A stretch of 64,000 nt of DNA from Deltaproteobacteria bacterium (GCA_005879535.1 VBKI01000078.1:1-64000); one strand, 5' to 3'; numbered from the stretch's first letter, positions 1 through 8,497 are shown. The notes: a model not told the origin generated them from the letters alone. A program made the numbers and translations.

Positions 1-246
1 TCCGCGTCCCTGATGACTTCCGCGCTGAAGAACAAGACCAAGGCGGAAGCGGAGGCGCTCTTCGAGCGCGTCCACTCCATGATCAGCGAGGGACCGAGGA
101 GCAAGGTCGACCCCCAGGAATTGGGCAAGCTCGCCGTGCTTTCGGGCGTGTGGGAGTTCCCGTCGCGCGTGAAGTGCGCGACGCTGGCCTGGCACACGCT
201 GCGCTCCGCGCTCGACGGTGCCGGCGCGCCGGTGTCGACGGAGTGA
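1..246 (+). CDS. sufU: SufU-type Fe-S cluster scaffold protein, 3' end (partial)
   Basis: The reading frame is open from base 1, so this is the C-terminal part of a gene that begins outside the window. Two stretches match the SufU/NifU-N family as I know it: the initial SASLMTSALKNKT, which normally follows the third cluster-ligand region (family motif S-x-ASASMMT), and the tail GKLAVLSGVWEFPSRVKCAT with its conserved late Cys and the ending VSTE. SufU assembles or relays sulfur for nascent Fe-S clusters in the cytoplasm. SufT follows after 10 bases, which fits a suf operon arriving from the left. The catalytic Cys residues of the N-terminal half are not visible, so activity cannot be judged. 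Confidence 0.85.
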   Translation, partial: SASLMTSALKNKTKAEAEALFERVHSMISEGPRSKVDPQELGKLAVLSGVWEFPSRVKCATLAWHTLRSALDGAGAPVSTE

Positions 247-256
247 GAATCGCGCG

Positions 257-838
257 ATGGCGACCAAGCTCCCGGTCGTAGAAGTCGTCGAGCCGCCCGT
301 CAGCAGCGGGTCCATCACGCTCGCGCGCGACTGCGAGGCGACCCGGATCCCGAGCGGCTCCAGCGTGGTGCTGCCCGCCGGGACGCGCGTGACGATCGCG
401 CAGACGCTGGGCGGCCACTTCACCGTCACCACGGAGGACGGGGCCCTGCTGCGCATCGCCGACCGGGACGCCGACGCGCTTGGCGCCCCGGCGGCCGCTG
501 CCCCGGCGCCGATCGTTGAAGGCCCATTCGAAGAAGAGCGGGTCTGGGAGCAACTCAGGACGGTATTCGACCCGGAAATCCCGGTGAACCTCGTCGACCT
601 CGGCCTCATCTACCGCTGCGAGGCCGTACCACTGCCGGACGGCGGGCAGCGCGTCGAGATCGCAATGTCCATGACCGCGCCGGGCTGCGGCATGGGCGAC
701 GTGCTCAAGGAGGACGTCCGGCGAAAGGTCCAGAGTGTCCCTGGCGTCCGGGAAGTGGAGGTCGAGGTCGTCTGGGATCCGCCTTGGGATGCGAGCCGGA
801 TGTCCGACGCGGCCCGGCTCCAACTCGGCTGGATGTGA
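257..838 (+). CDS. sufT: Fe-S cluster assembly protein SufT (MIP18/DUF59 family)
   Basis: A 193-residue cytoplasmic protein. An N-terminal beta-rich region (about residues 1-80) carries the SufT-specific LPAGTRVTIAQTLGGHFTV stretch. The MIP18/DUF59 domain follows (about 95-180) with FDPEIPVNLVDLGLIY and the conserved TAPGCGMGD loop holding the family's Cys. It ends in MSDAARLQLGWM, typical of long SufT proteins. SufT aids maturation of Fe-S proteins, especially under iron limitation or high demand. I chose ATG at 257 because it sits just downstream of the sufU stop with a GGAG-like site overlapping that stop. An in-frame ATG at 218 would overlap sufU and adds non-conserved residues. It is probably co-transcribed with sufU. 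Confidence 0.92.
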   Translation: MATKLPVVEVVEPPVSSGSITLARDCEATRIPSGSSVVLPAGTRVTIAQTLGGHFTVTTEDGALLRIADRDADALGAPAAAAPAPIVEGPFEEERVWEQLRTVFDPEIPVNLVDLGLIYRCEAVPLPDGGQRVEIAMSMTAPGCGMGDVLKEDVRRKVQSVPGVREVEVEVVWDPPWDASRMSDAARLQLGWM

Positions 839-924
839 GGCCCTGCGCGGTCAGCCGCGCCGCTAGGAGCGCCCTGCAACTGGGACTCCTGCCGGGCTCG
901 GCAGGTCGTGCGTAATCTGTACTC

Positions 925-2043
925 ATGTCGGAGAGCATCACCCCGTCGCCCATCGAACGCCGCCGTCCTCCCCTGGGCCCCCGCGCCCCGACGACGCGCG
1001 CCCGGCGGACCTTCTGGGCGCTGTTCGCCGTGGCCGTGGCACTCACCGTCTATGTCATCTGGCCCTTCCGCTCTCCGCTCTTCCTCGCCGCGGTGCTGGC
1101 CGCCGCCTTCCAGCCGCTGCTCGCCCGCACCGAGCGCCTGCTCAAGGGCCGCCGCCGGCTTGCCGGCGCACTGCTCACCGTGCTCGTTTTCGGGGCGATC
1201 GTCGCTCCAATCGCGAGCATCCTCGCCTTCATCGCGCAGCAGATCACCCAGGGGCTGACCTGGGTGCGCGACTCCCTGGGCGTCCAGTCGGTAGGGGACA
1301 TCTCCCTCTCGCGGGTGCCGCCCCAGGCGCAGCACGTCATCGACAACATCCTCTCGACACTGCATCTGTCGCGCGAGCAGGTTCAGGCGTTCGCGGCGAA
1401 GGCACTGGACTACGCCCAGGCGGCGGGGCCCGCGGCGCTCGGCGCGTCGGCCGGCGCAGTTGCGAGCACATTGATCATGCTCGCGGCCTTCTACTTCCTC
1501 CTGGTGGACGGGCGGCACCTCATCCGCTTGCTTGGCCGTGTCTCGCCCTTGCAGGCGGCCCAGACGGAGGAGCTGCTGCACGAGTTCGCCAACGTCTCCA
1601 GCGCTACGCTGGTGGGCGCTGCGCTCACGGCGGTGGTGCAGGCCGTGCTCGCGACCATCGGATTCACGCTCGCTCGCGTCCCCCACGCGGTCTTTCTCGG
1701 GATCGTTACACTGGTCGCCTCGTTCGTGCCCGTCGTGGGGACCGCCATCATCTGGATACCGGCCGCGGTATTGCTGGCGTTTACCGGCCACATGACTGCG
1801 GCCGTCTTCATCGCCGTCTGGTGCGGGGTGCTGCTGACTCTCGCGGACAACGTGGTCAAGCCGCTCGCGATGCGAGGCAAGGTGGAGATGCACACCGGGC
1901 TCGTGTTTCTCGCGCTGCTCGGGGGCATCACGATGTTTGGACTGCTCGGGATCATCGCCGGACCCCTGGTGATTGCGTTCCTGCTCGCGCTCCTGCGCAT
2001 GTACGAGCGCGATTTCCTCGAGCATCCGACCGGCACGGCTTGA
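925..2043 (+). CDS. AI-2E family transporter (PerM/YdiK-like permease)
   Basis: A 372-residue integral membrane protein with the family layout: an Arg-rich cytoplasmic N-terminus (1-33), paired hydrophobic helices at about 34-75, a long amphipathic region (about 95-170), then a C-terminal bundle. The late segments VTLVASFVPVVGTAIIWIPA and LADNVVKPLAMRGKVEMHTG match the conserved P-x-x-G and DN-hallmarks of the AI-2E/UPF0118 family. Members export autoinducer-2 in some enteric bacteria, but others are Na+/H+ antiporters or uncharacterised, so the substrate is unknown here. It stands alone: sufT ends 86 bases upstream and the next gene is convergent, with only 7 bases between the stops. Confidence 0.88.
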   Translation: MSESITPSPIERRRPPLGPRAPTTRARRTFWALFAVAVALTVYVIWPFRSPLFLAAVLAAAFQPLLARTERLLKGRRRLAGALLTVLVFGAIVAPIASILAFIAQQITQGLTWVRDSLGVQSVGDISLSRVPPQAQHVIDNILSTLHLSREQVQAFAAKALDYAQAAGPAALGASAGAVASTLIMLAAFYFLLVDGRHLIRLLGRVSPLQAAQTEELLHEFANVSSATLVGAALTAVVQAVLATIGFTLARVPHAVFLGIVTLVASFVPVVGTAIIWIPAAVLLAFTGHMTAAVFIAVWCGVLLTLADNVVKPLAMRGKVEMHTGLVFLALLGGITMFGLLGIIAGPLVIAFLLALLRMYERDFLEHPTGTA

Positions 2044-2050
2044 GCGCTTC

Positions 2051-3046
2051 CTACGCTGCGTAGGACTCGAAGAACTTGAGCATCACCACCTTGCTCTTCG
2101 GCGATACGCGGCGGGCCTCCTTCACCCAGATGTCGAGGTTGCCGGGGTCGCCGAAGATGGCCCTGAGATCTTGCGGTGGCTCGGAGAAGGGCTTCTCGAA
2201 GTTGTCCCAGTGCGTGGGCAGGATCACCCTGGGAAAGTTGAGCGCCTTCATCAGCCGCGGCGTGAAGTCGTGGACCTGCGTGTAGAAGATCGACGCCAGC
2301 AGCGCCACGTCCGGCCGCAGTCCCGTGATATCGCGCTCGATGAAGTTGGCGGTGCTCATCGAGAAGATGCGGTACTTGCCGCCGATGGTGATCAGGTAGA
2401 TGAGGGTGTCGCCCTCGGGCATCTCGCCCACTTTGCTCGGCGCCGAAGCCGGCACGGTGACGAGGTGGCCGGGCACGGCGTACTTCTTGATCGGCCCCAT
2501 CGAGTGGAGGCCCGGGAAGACCTCGATGGTGTACCCGTCGAACTGCATGTGCTCGCCGCCCTTCACCTGCACGATCTGCTTCTCGGGGACGCCGGCCGCT
2601 CGCAGGACGTTTCCGTGGGTCTCCGAGCCGATCACCATCGCGCCGGTCTTCTTCGCGATGAGCGGGATGTCGGCGAGATGGTCCCAGTGGCCATGGCCGA
2701 TGAGGATGTGGTCCGCCTTGCCGATGTGCTGATCGATCAGGCCCTGGTCGGTCGTGATCGGCGTGTTCGGGTTGAACTTGCCGCTGAAGAACCCGCTGTC
2801 GAAGCGTCCGAACCAGGGATCGATGAGGATGGTCTTCGCGCCGAAGGCGATTTCCCAGCCGTTCGTGCCGAACCATTTGAACCGCGCGCCGCTTCCGCCC
2901 GGTCCGCCGCTTTTGGTCGTGGGCTCGGCTCCCTGCGCGAGCCCCGGAAGCATGACACTTGCTCCGGCGGCGGCCGCTCCCGCCAATCCGGCGCCGACGA
3001 TCTGCCTGCGGAAGAGACCGGCTGCCTCAGGTTCGATGAAGCACAT
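2051..3046 (-). CDS. Tat-exported metallo-beta-lactamase-fold hydrolase (UlaG-like)
   Basis: A 331-residue protein. Its N-terminus carries a twin Arg followed by a hydrophobic run (LFRRQIVGAGLAGAAAAGAS) and an Ala-rich cleavage region ending LAQGAE, a Tat-type signal. The mature part is an MBL domain with the metal-binding signature HGHWDHL (about residue 118) and later conserved His/Asp residues (ETHGN, GLHSMG, THWDNF). It resembles the beta-lactamase-superfamily/UlaG and NAPE-PLD-like branch; the substrate cannot be told. A strong Shine-Dalgarno (AAGGAGG, 4 bases before the ATG) fixes the start. It is monocistronic and convergent with the AI-2E permease. The 124 bases upstream hold only intergenic DNA. 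Confidence 0.85.
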   Translation of the reverse strand: MCFIEPEAAGLFRRQIVGAGLAGAAAAGASVMLPGLAQGAEPTTKSGGPGGSGARFKWFGTNGWEIAFGAKTILIDPWFGRFDSGFFSGKFNPNTPITTDQGLIDQHIGKADHILIGHGHWDHLADIPLIAKKTGAMVIGSETHGNVLRAAGVPEKQIVQVKGGEHMQFDGYTIEVFPGLHSMGPIKKYAVPGHLVTVPASAPSKVGEMPEGDTLIYLITIGGKYRIFSMSTANFIERDITGLRPDVALLASIFYTQVHDFTPRLMKALNFPRVILPTHWDNFEKPFSEPPQDLRAIFGDPGNLDIWVKEARRVSPKSKVVMLKFFESYAA

Positions 3047-3170
3047 GTTTCCTCCTTGGGACGGGCGGGAAACATATCACCAGTATGAAGGCCGGATTTC
3101 AGCTCCGGAAAATACTGCGGCGCCTCGCGTCGGTCGAACATGCCGTACAGCCACCGACGGCTGCAAGCGG

Positions 3171-4140
3171 CTATGACCAGAGCGGCGCCAGGGCGACGAT
3201 GAGTTGCGCGGAGGCCGCGGCGTCAGGAAGTCCCAGCGTGGTCGTCAGCTCCAGAGAGACGGGCAGGCGCGCTTGCGAAAGGAGCCGTTCGCCGGCCTCC
3301 TGCCGAGCATCCTCCACCAGCGCGCGCTCGCCGGGCTGAAGGCGGGGCCGGACCCACGCATCAATGGCCCAGCCCAGCGATGCGTGCTCTGCCTCGTCGC
3401 GTGCAATGACTCGCATCGCTCGGCGGATTGGCCGATCTTGTGCCCATTCCCCTTGGAAGGCGGCGACCGCCGCGCCATAGGTCTCGCGAACGCAGCCCTC
3501 CGCGGCGTTTTCAATGCCAAGCTCGAGCATCGTCCGGATCTGGAGACATTCCACCTCGATCGCCGAGGCCCGCGCGCCGAAGCGGGCGGCCAGCCTCGAC
3601 ATCGCCGCATGGTGGCGCATCTCGTCTCGCCGCGCGGACCTTGCGCGCGCGACCAGGTGCGCAGGGGCATCGTGCGCGATCAACTCTCGCTCGACGGTCT
3701 GGAACGCCATCACTGCCGCTCCTTCGAGTCGCACGGCGTCCGCCACGTGCGCGGCGACGAGCGATGGTTGTTCCCGGTTTGCGACTTGCTTCAGGCCTGG
3801 AGGGAGGCGGTCGGCCACAGGGGCTCTGGGCGCAGTAGGTATAGTGATTGTGGCACGTGACAGTCGATTGGGACGCGGCCGTGCAGCCGGTGATCTCGGT
3901 CGTGAAGCAGACGTCGCGCGCGCCCGACCCACAATACGGGACACACTCGCTCGCCGAGTGCTGCGAGCCCGATGTCCAAGGTACGCCGCCGTCGACGAAA
4001 AAGGACGAATCATAGTCGGGCCGGTCGCATTGGCTTCCGCAGCCCGAGAGCCCGGCGATGGGGATTGCCGAAAGCGCTGCGCGCCGGAGCCAACGGTGCA
4101 GGGACCTGGCGGCCCTCAACTCGGCAATTGAATTGCGCAT
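3171..4140 (-). pseudogene. Cys-rich lipoprotein with ferritin-like domain, split by a one-base frameshift
   Basis: The N-terminal frame (from ATG 4140) gives a lipoprotein signal with lipobox LSGC, then a Cys-rich segment (CDRPDYD, CVPYCGSGA, CFTTEITGC, CHNHYTYC, PCGR). Near 3806-3815 the frame is lost. In the next frame (ending 3171) a ferritin-like four-helix domain continues with two ExxH motifs (DEMRHH and DEAEHA) and a matching upstream Glu (LEGAAVMAFQTVERELI). Removing one C from the C-rich run joins the halves as PCGRPLPPGLKQ, giving one protein of roughly 320 residues. Related Cys-rich ferritin-like lipoproteins occur in myxobacteria (family knowledge). It could be a true recent pseudogene or a sequence error; the rest of both halves looks well conserved. 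Confidence 0.75.
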
Positions 4141-4349
4141 CCATTGTGCTGCGGGCATTTTTCATGCCTGCACGAATCCGCCGGGTCTCTATTCGGTTAC
4201 GCAAATCGAGGAACGAGCTACGTCACCGATTCGTGACACGCGCGTCATGTGCCCGGGCCGCCGTTCCTCCGCGCTCCGTCGACGTTACGTCATCATCTTG
4301 ACAGGTTGGGATCGGGGGTGTCATTTGCCCTGCTTCTCAAGGGGAAACC

Positions 4350-4868
4350 ATGCAAACGACACGGCGGTACCGGCTTCTCGGAATCGGAGTCGTCGCTCTC
4401 AACCTCATCGGCGCGACGGTGTTGCTCGCAGAGGAGGCGGCGAAGGCGCCCGCAGCCGCAACCACGCATGTGATGGTCACGACTGCCGATCTCAAGTGGG
4501 TGGACGGACCTCCTTCGCTGCCGCCGGGCGCGAAGGTGGCGGGAATGGAAGGAAACGCGAAGGAGCCCGGCCCCTTCACGATGCGGCTCAAGTTCCCCGC
4601 AAATTACAAGATTGCCCCCCACACGCACCCGGCAGATGAGCACGTCACCGTGATCAGCGGCACGTTCTACATGGGCATGGGCGACAAGTTCGACGAGGCC
4701 GCCGCAAAGGAACTGCCCACGGGGAGCTTCGTCGTCATGCCCACCAAGCAGGCCCACTTTGGCATGACGAAAGGCGAGACCGTCGTCCAGCTACATGGAA
4801 CAGGGCCGTGGGGCGTGACCTACGTGAACCCTGCCGACGATCCGCGCTCGAAGGCCGCGAAGAAGTAG
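4350..4868 (+). CDS. exported cupin-domain protein
   Basis: A 172-residue protein with a short N-terminal signal (RYRLLGIGVVALNLIGATVL, cut near LLAEEA) and one cupin barrel. The first cupin motif reads HTHPADEHVTVISGTFYMGMG, with His, His and Glu as metal ligands, and the second His lies in PTKQAHFGM. Similar periplasmic single-domain cupins are often annotated as DUF4437/ChrR-like; the reaction is unknown. A GGGGAAACC site precedes the ATG. Upstream, a perfect TTGACA hexamer at 4299-4304 could be a -35 box, but no good -10 follows. The gene is monocistronic; downstream are remnants of an old opposite-strand operon. Confidence 0.85.
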   Translation: MQTTRRYRLLGIGVVALNLIGATVLLAEEAAKAPAAATTHVMVTTADLKWVDGPPSLPPGAKVAGMEGNAKEPGPFTMRLKFPANYKIAPHTHPADEHVTVISGTFYMGMGDKFDEAAAKELPTGSFVVMPTKQAHFGMTKGETVVQLHGTGPWGVTYVNPADDPRSKAAKK

Positions 4869-4880
4869 GCAGCGAGCAGG

Positions 4881-5030
4881 TCAGACGGTAAATCTCCTCT
4901 CCTTCCGCGTCGACTGCGGAGGCGATGTGAACCATTTCGGCCTCACGAAGACCGATTGATTCACGCCCGCTCCCACCGCAGTCCCGAGCAGCAGGTTCGA
5001 AGCGCCGAGCGCCAGGTCCGAGTAGTTCAT
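4881..5030 (-). CDS. small ORF, probably the truncated N-terminus of a membrane protein
   Basis: An ATG-initiated 49-codon frame with a good ribosome site (AAAGGACGAGG upstream) starts NYSDLALGASNLLLGTAVGA and continues GVNQSVFVRPKWFTSPPQS, then ends in a charged tail (STRKERRFTV) and a stop. The first hydrophobic helix and the VRPKWFTSPP stretch look like the start of a DUF1772-like small membrane protein whose remainder is missing. It sits 22 bases after the stop of a short-chain dehydrogenase remnant on the same strand. The two therefore look like leftovers of one operon. Whether the peptide is still made is unknown. Confidence 0.4.
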   Translation of the reverse strand: MNYSDLALGASNLLLGTAVGAGVNQSVFVRPKWFTSPPQSTRKERRFTV

Positions 5031-5052
5031 GGCTCACCTCGTCCTTTCCGCT

Positions 5053-5145
5053 TCATCTGACCACCACCGCGCCGCCGGCCACGTCCAGGACCACGCCGCT
5101 GATCCAGCTCGATTCCTCGGACGCGAAGAACTGTCGTTGAGTGTG
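5053..5145 (-). pseudogene. C-terminal remnant of a short-chain dehydrogenase/reductase
   Basis: Reading leftward, the frame gives QFFASEESSWISGVVLDVAG followed by GAVVVR and a stop. This is the standard end of a classical SDR, which normally reads like FLAS(D/E)ESSWITG.. LDVDGG. Nothing upstream in this frame resembles the Rossmann core or the YxxxK site, so only about 30 C-terminal codons survive. It precedes the truncated small ORF at 4881-5030 and lies just upstream of ridA on the other strand. The rest of the 5031-5285 region shows no gene. Confidence 0.6.
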
Positions 5146-5285
5146 CGCAAGCCGTCCACCTCGGACGACGCCCGAACCGCGACGCAAGGTATGGACCCGT
5201 CCACTACGCGAGCAGTCGCCGAAAAAAAGAAGAAATGTGTGCGCCTGCTCGAAGGACCCGCACCTAACCGTGCTATTCGATCTAC

Positions 5286-5789
5286 ATGGTGCCCATCGGC
5301 TTCAACGCAGGGATCGAGGCGGCCGGTTTGGTGGAGAAGCGTCTTCGCGAGCAGGGGATCGAGCTGCCTACCCCCAGCGCACCGGGGGCCGACTACGTTC
5401 CGTTCGTCCGCATGGGCGAGCTTCTCTTCCTCACCGGGCAGCTCAGTCAGTGGAACGGCGAGCGGAAGTTCATCGGCAAGGTCGGACGGGAGATCAGCCT
5501 CGAGCAGGCGCGGCAGGCGGCGCGGCTGTGCGCGCTCAACTTGCTCGCGCATCTCCGCGTCGCGGTGGAGGGCAACCTCGATCGCGTAGTCCAGTGCATC
5601 CGGGTGGGCGGATTCGTCAACGCCACGCCAGAGTTTCTCGACTACTCCAAGGTGATCAACGGCGCCTCCGAGCTGTTCCTGGCTGTGTTCGGCGACGCCG
5701 GCAAGCACACTCGGGTTTCCGTCGGCGTGAACGGCCTGCCCTACGGCGTCGCTGTCGAGGTCGAGGCCGTCTTCGCGGTGCGAGGCTGA
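5286..5789 (+). CDS. RidA/YjgF family protein
   Basis: A 167-residue member of the longer RidA subfamily. Recognisable parts are GIELPTPSAPGADYVPFVRM, LLFLTGQLSQWNGE, the CIRVGGFVNATPEF stretch and the final HTRVSVGVNGLPYGVAVEVE. Family members deaminate reactive enamine/imine intermediates in the cytoplasm. The canonical catalytic Arg of YjgF (…ARxx) corresponds to the region HTRVSVG, so a similar chemistry is plausible. The listed ATG has no clear ribosome site; GTG at 5331 would start nearer the conserved RLREQGIELP and is an alternative. The 3' end overlaps the convergent oxidoreductase gene by 49 bases. Confidence 0.88.
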   Translation: MVPIGFNAGIEAAGLVEKRLREQGIELPTPSAPGADYVPFVRMGELLFLTGQLSQWNGERKFIGKVGREISLEQARQAARLCALNLLAHLRVAVEGNLDRVVQCIRVGGFVNATPEFLDYSKVINGASELFLAVFGDAGKHTRVSVGVNGLPYGVAVEVEAVFAVRG

Positions 5790-6712
5790 TCCGACCCGAC
5801 TTCCAGCACGATCTTGCCGTGTGATTTCCCTTGCTGGTTCAGGTCCATCGCCTGTCTCGCCTGTTCGAGCGGAAGCACCTTCGCGATGTGGGGCCGGATC
5901 GCTCCGCTCTCCACCAGCGCCGCGATCTCCTCGAGGTCCTTGACGTCGTACTCCATGCCGAAGTCGACGGCACGCACGCCGGCGTGCTTGGCGGCCTTCT
6001 CGTCGATCTCGCCGATCAGGGTGATGAGCATTCCGCCGCGCTTGAGCACGCCCCAGGATCGCGCCTGCGTCTCTCCGCCCAGCGGATCGAGCACCACGTC
6101 GACGTCGCGCACCTTCTTTTCGAAGCGCTCGCGCTTGTAGTCGATGACCGGATCGACCCCGAGCGATCTCAGGTAATCGAGACTCGGCGCGCTTGCGGTG
6201 GCTGCCACCTCGGCACCCTTCCACCGCGCGAACTGCGCCGCGAATGAGCCCACTCCACCGCTCGCGCCGTGGATGAGGAAGCGCATTCCGGGCTTCGCCT
6301 TGGCAGTGTCGATGATGGCTTGCCAGGCCGTCAGTGCGGGCATCGGCAGAGCAGCAGCGACGTTGAAGTCGAGTGAGCGGGGCTTCTTCACCAAGTCCTT
6401 CACCGGCACCAGCGCATACTCGGCGAAGCTGCCGAAGACCTCGCCGAAGACCTCGTCGCCTTCGCGCAGCGGGGTCTTCGACCCCGGTCCGATCTTCTCG
6501 ATGACGCCGGCGAAGTCCTGCCCGAGCGTCAGCGGCACCCGGTCCGCGCCTTTCGGGTTGTACTGGTGCTCGCGGACCATCCAGTCCACCGGATTGACGC
6601 CCGCGGCGTGGATCCGCACCAGCGCCTTGCCGCGCGTGACTTTGGGAGTATCGACTTCTTCGAGCTGGACCCGGTCCGGGCCACCGAATTCATGGATGCG
6701 TACGGCCTTCAT
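5741..6712 (-). CDS. zinc-independent NADP(H)-dependent quinone/enone oxidoreductase (MDR family)
   Basis: A 323-residue medium-chain reductase. It begins [11 protein letters not shown], followed by the GroES-like domain with HAAGVNPVDWMVREH and PLTLGQDFAGVIEKIG. The Rossmann dinucleotide motif HGASGGVGSFAAQFA comes next, then the VDVVLDPLGG and AKVLPLEQARQAMDL signatures of the QOR/Zta1 branch. No structural-zinc Cys cluster is present. ATG 6712 lies inside the 3' end of the upstream hydrolase gene (23-base overlap), so translation is coupled. The last codons run through the 3' end of ridA on the opposite strand, leaving an unusual Thr/Ser/Ala tail (KTASTSTATP) that may be an extension acquired by loss of an earlier stop. 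Confidence 0.88.
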   Translation of the reverse strand: MKAVRIHEFGGPDRVQLEEVDTPKVTRGKALVRIHAAGVNPVDWMVREHQYNPKGADRVPLTLGQDFAGVIEKIGPGSKTPLREGDEVFGEVFGSFAEYALVPVKDLVKKPRSLDFNVAAALPMPALTAWQAIIDTAKAKPGMRFLIHGASGGVGSFAAQFARWKGAEVAATASAPSLDYLRSLGVDPVIDYKRERFEKKVRDVDVVLDPLGGETQARSWGVLKRGGMLITLIGEIDEKAAKHAGVRAVDFGMEYDVKDLEEIAALVESGAIRPHIAKVLPLEQARQAMDLNQQGKSHGKIVLEVGSDQPRTAKTASTSTATP

Positions 6713-7382
6713 GGGGTCTCCTCCAGGTTGGGATGAGGTGGTCCGCGAACCACTGCGCTGCGAGCGCGCCAACGACCTCCAGCGCGCCGGGCTCTTCGAA
6801 GAGATGCGTCGCGCCGGGGACAATCTCGAGCTGCTTCTCAGTCCGCAGCATCGCGAGCGCCTGGCGGTTGAGACCAAGGACCACGTCGTCGGCTCCTCCT
6901 ACGATCAGGAGCGTCGGCGCGCGCACCTCGATGAGCAGCTCTCCGGCGAGGTCGGGCCGTCCGCCGCGCGAAACCACCGCCGAGACGCGATCGGGCTCGC
7001 GTGCGGCGGTCACCAGAGCCGCCGCTGCGCCCGTACTCGCCCCGAACAAGCCGACCGGAAGTCGTCGGGTCTCCTCGTCGTGCGACAGCCACTCCACTGC
7101 TCCGGCGAGACGGTCCGCGAGCAGCCCGATGTCGAAGCGCAGGTGGCGGGTGAACCTCTCCGCCTCTTCTTCGTGCGGCGTCAGCAGGTCCATCAGCAGC
7201 GTGGCAAAACCCCCCTGCTGCAGCGTTTGGGCAACGAGGCGATTGCGCCGGCTGAAGCGGCTGCTGCCGCTGCCGTGAGCGAAGAGAACGGCGCCGCGAG
7301 CCCCATGGGGGACGGCGAGATTTCCGCCGAGTCGCACTCCCGGACGCAAGACCAACTCGATCTCGCGCTCGCTCATGTCCAT
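6690..7382 (-). CDS. alpha/beta hydrolase of the dienelactone-hydrolase type
   Basis: A 230-residue cytoplasmic hydrolase. [17 protein letters not shown] gives the oxyanion-hole His-Gly, [13 protein letters not shown] the nucleophile elbow (G-x-S-x-G), [12 protein letters not shown] the acid loop and PGATHLFEE the catalytic His. This subfamily regularly lies next to, or is fused with, COG1926 phosphoribosyltransferases, as it does here. Its substrate is unknown. AGGAGG ends 6 bases before ATG 7382; a second in-frame ATG (7376) overlaps the upstream stop as ATGA. It is the middle gene of a three-gene overlapping operon (phosphoribosyltransferase, hydrolase, oxidoreductase). Confidence 0.85.
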   Translation of the reverse strand: MDMSEREIELVLRPGVRLGGNLAVPHGARGAVLFAHGSGSSRFSRRNRLVAQTLQQGGFATLLMDLLTPHEEEAERFTRHLRFDIGLLADRLAGAVEWLSHDEETRRLPVGLFGASTGAAAALVTAAREPDRVSAVVSRGGRPDLAGELLIEVRAPTLLIVGGADDVVLGLNRQALAMLRTEKQLEIVPGATHLFEEPGALEVVGALAAQWFADHLIPTWRRPHEGRTHP

Positions 7383-8044
7383 AGGGGGCCTCCTTGCGAC
7401 GCGCTGTCGCCCTCGACGGAGCGATCGAGCAGTTCGCGCACCTCCTCGTCGGTCGTCTGGGTGAAGTCCTCGTACCAGAGTCCGACGGCGCGGAATGGCT
7501 CCGGTGTCGCGGCGCAGATCACCTCGTCCGCCTCGTCCTCCATTTCCGCGCACGTCGACGGCGCCGCAATGGGCACTGCCACGATGACTCGTGCCGCTCG
7601 CTCTTGACGAAGCGCCCGCACCGCAGCCCGCATCGTCGAGCCGGTGGCGAGGCCGTCGTCCACCAGGATGACGGTGCGACCCGCGACGGGCGTTGGCGGC
7701 CGATCGCCGCGGAACAACCGCTCGCGCCGTTCGAGCTCACGCAGTTCGTTCTCCGTCACTCGCTCGATATCGTCGCGGGTGACGCCGTATGCGATCACAT
7801 CCGGATTGAGGACTCGGACTCCCCCGCTGGCAATTGCCCCCATGGCCAGCTCCTCATGTCCCGGAAAGCCGAGCTTGCGCACCACGAACACGTCCAGCGG
7901 CGCGCCCAACCGCCGCGCGACCTCCCAGGCGACGGGTATGCCGCCCCGGGGGAGGCCGAGCACCACAACGTCGGGCTGGCCCGCGAAGGCTGCCAGATGC
8001 TCGCCCAGGACGCGGCCGGCCTCTCGGCGATCGCGGTACCGCAT
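7373..8044 (-). CDS. phosphoribosyltransferase-domain protein (COG1926 type)
   Basis: A 223-residue type I phosphoribosyltransferase fold. [19 protein letters not shown] and [20 protein letters not shown] form the N-terminal half. The PRPP-binding motif is [17 protein letters not shown] (about residues 124-140), followed by [16 protein letters not shown]. The C-terminal [19 protein letters not shown] is typical of COG1926 proteins. The true substrate base of this family is not established. It heads the leftward operon with the hydrolase and the NADP oxidoreductase. No clear Shine-Dalgarno was seen before the ATG. Together the set looks like a small stress or detoxification operon, which is inference. 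Confidence 0.85.
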   Translation of the reverse strand: MRYRDRREAGRVLGEHLAAFAGQPDVVVLGLPRGGIPVAWEVARRLGAPLDVFVVRKLGFPGHEELAMGAIASGGVRVLNPDVIAYGVTRDDIERVTENELRELERRERLFRGDRPPTPVAGRTVILVDDGLATGSTMRAAVRALRQERAARVIVAVPIAAPSTCAEMEDEADEVICAATPEPFRAVGLWYEDFTQTTDEEVRELLDRSVEGDSASQGGPLWT

Positions 8045-8113
8045 GAAAAACCAACCTACGCATCTTCCGGCGAGGACGCCGACATGCCGGAGCGCGCGCC
8101 AGCGGTCGCCGCA

Positions 8114-8497
8114 TCATGAGCGGTCTGATTCTGCTGCCAGCTCGGAAGCCGAGCGTACGTCTCGCAGCACGAGCAACACCAGGATGGCGATGCCGATCAC
8201 GACGAGAGCACTGGTGATCGCCGTGACCTGGAGCCCATCCGTGAATGCCTTCCGAGCCGTTTCGAGCAGCGCCGCACCAGGCCCCGGCACCTGCTCAGCC
8301 GCCGCCACCGCGCCGCCGAGGGTATCGCGCGCAGCCTCGGCTGCTTCGCGCGGAATGCCCTCAACGGAACGGGCCATGGCTCTACGGTAGATGGCAGTCC
8401 CGATGCTGCCGAGGATGGCGATGCCCAGCGCTCCGCCGAACTCGGAGCAAGTCTCCGAGATCGCCGAAGCCGCCCCAGCGCGCGGATGGATCCTGTC
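8114..8497 (-). pseudogene. C-terminal remnant of a DHA2-type MFS drug transporter
   Basis: The frame gives RAGAASAISETCSEFGGALG, IAILGSIGTAIYRRAM, a loop of about 50 residues, then a last helix (VTAITSALVVIGIAILVLLV) and a short tail. This matches the final two to three helices of 14-TM EmrB/QacA (DHA2) exporters, where the S-x-x-S-E-x-G-G-A-L-G motif precedes helix 13. The upstream eleven or so helices are missing: homology stops at about 8497, where an unrelated opposite-strand propeller fragment begins. An ATG at 8536 exists but encodes unrelated residues. I regard it as a non-functional relic. Confidence 0.7.

Noticed and set aside
83-823. Long minus-strand frame opposite sufU/sufT
   Set aside because: Arg- and Asp/His-rich composition without any family motif. 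It is the antisense shadow of sufT, whose own frame is fully conserved.
4281-4291. Short palindrome GACGTTACGTC upstream of the cupin gene
   Set aside because: Only 11 bp with a mismatched centre, no regulator gene nearby, and common by chance in GC-rich DNA.
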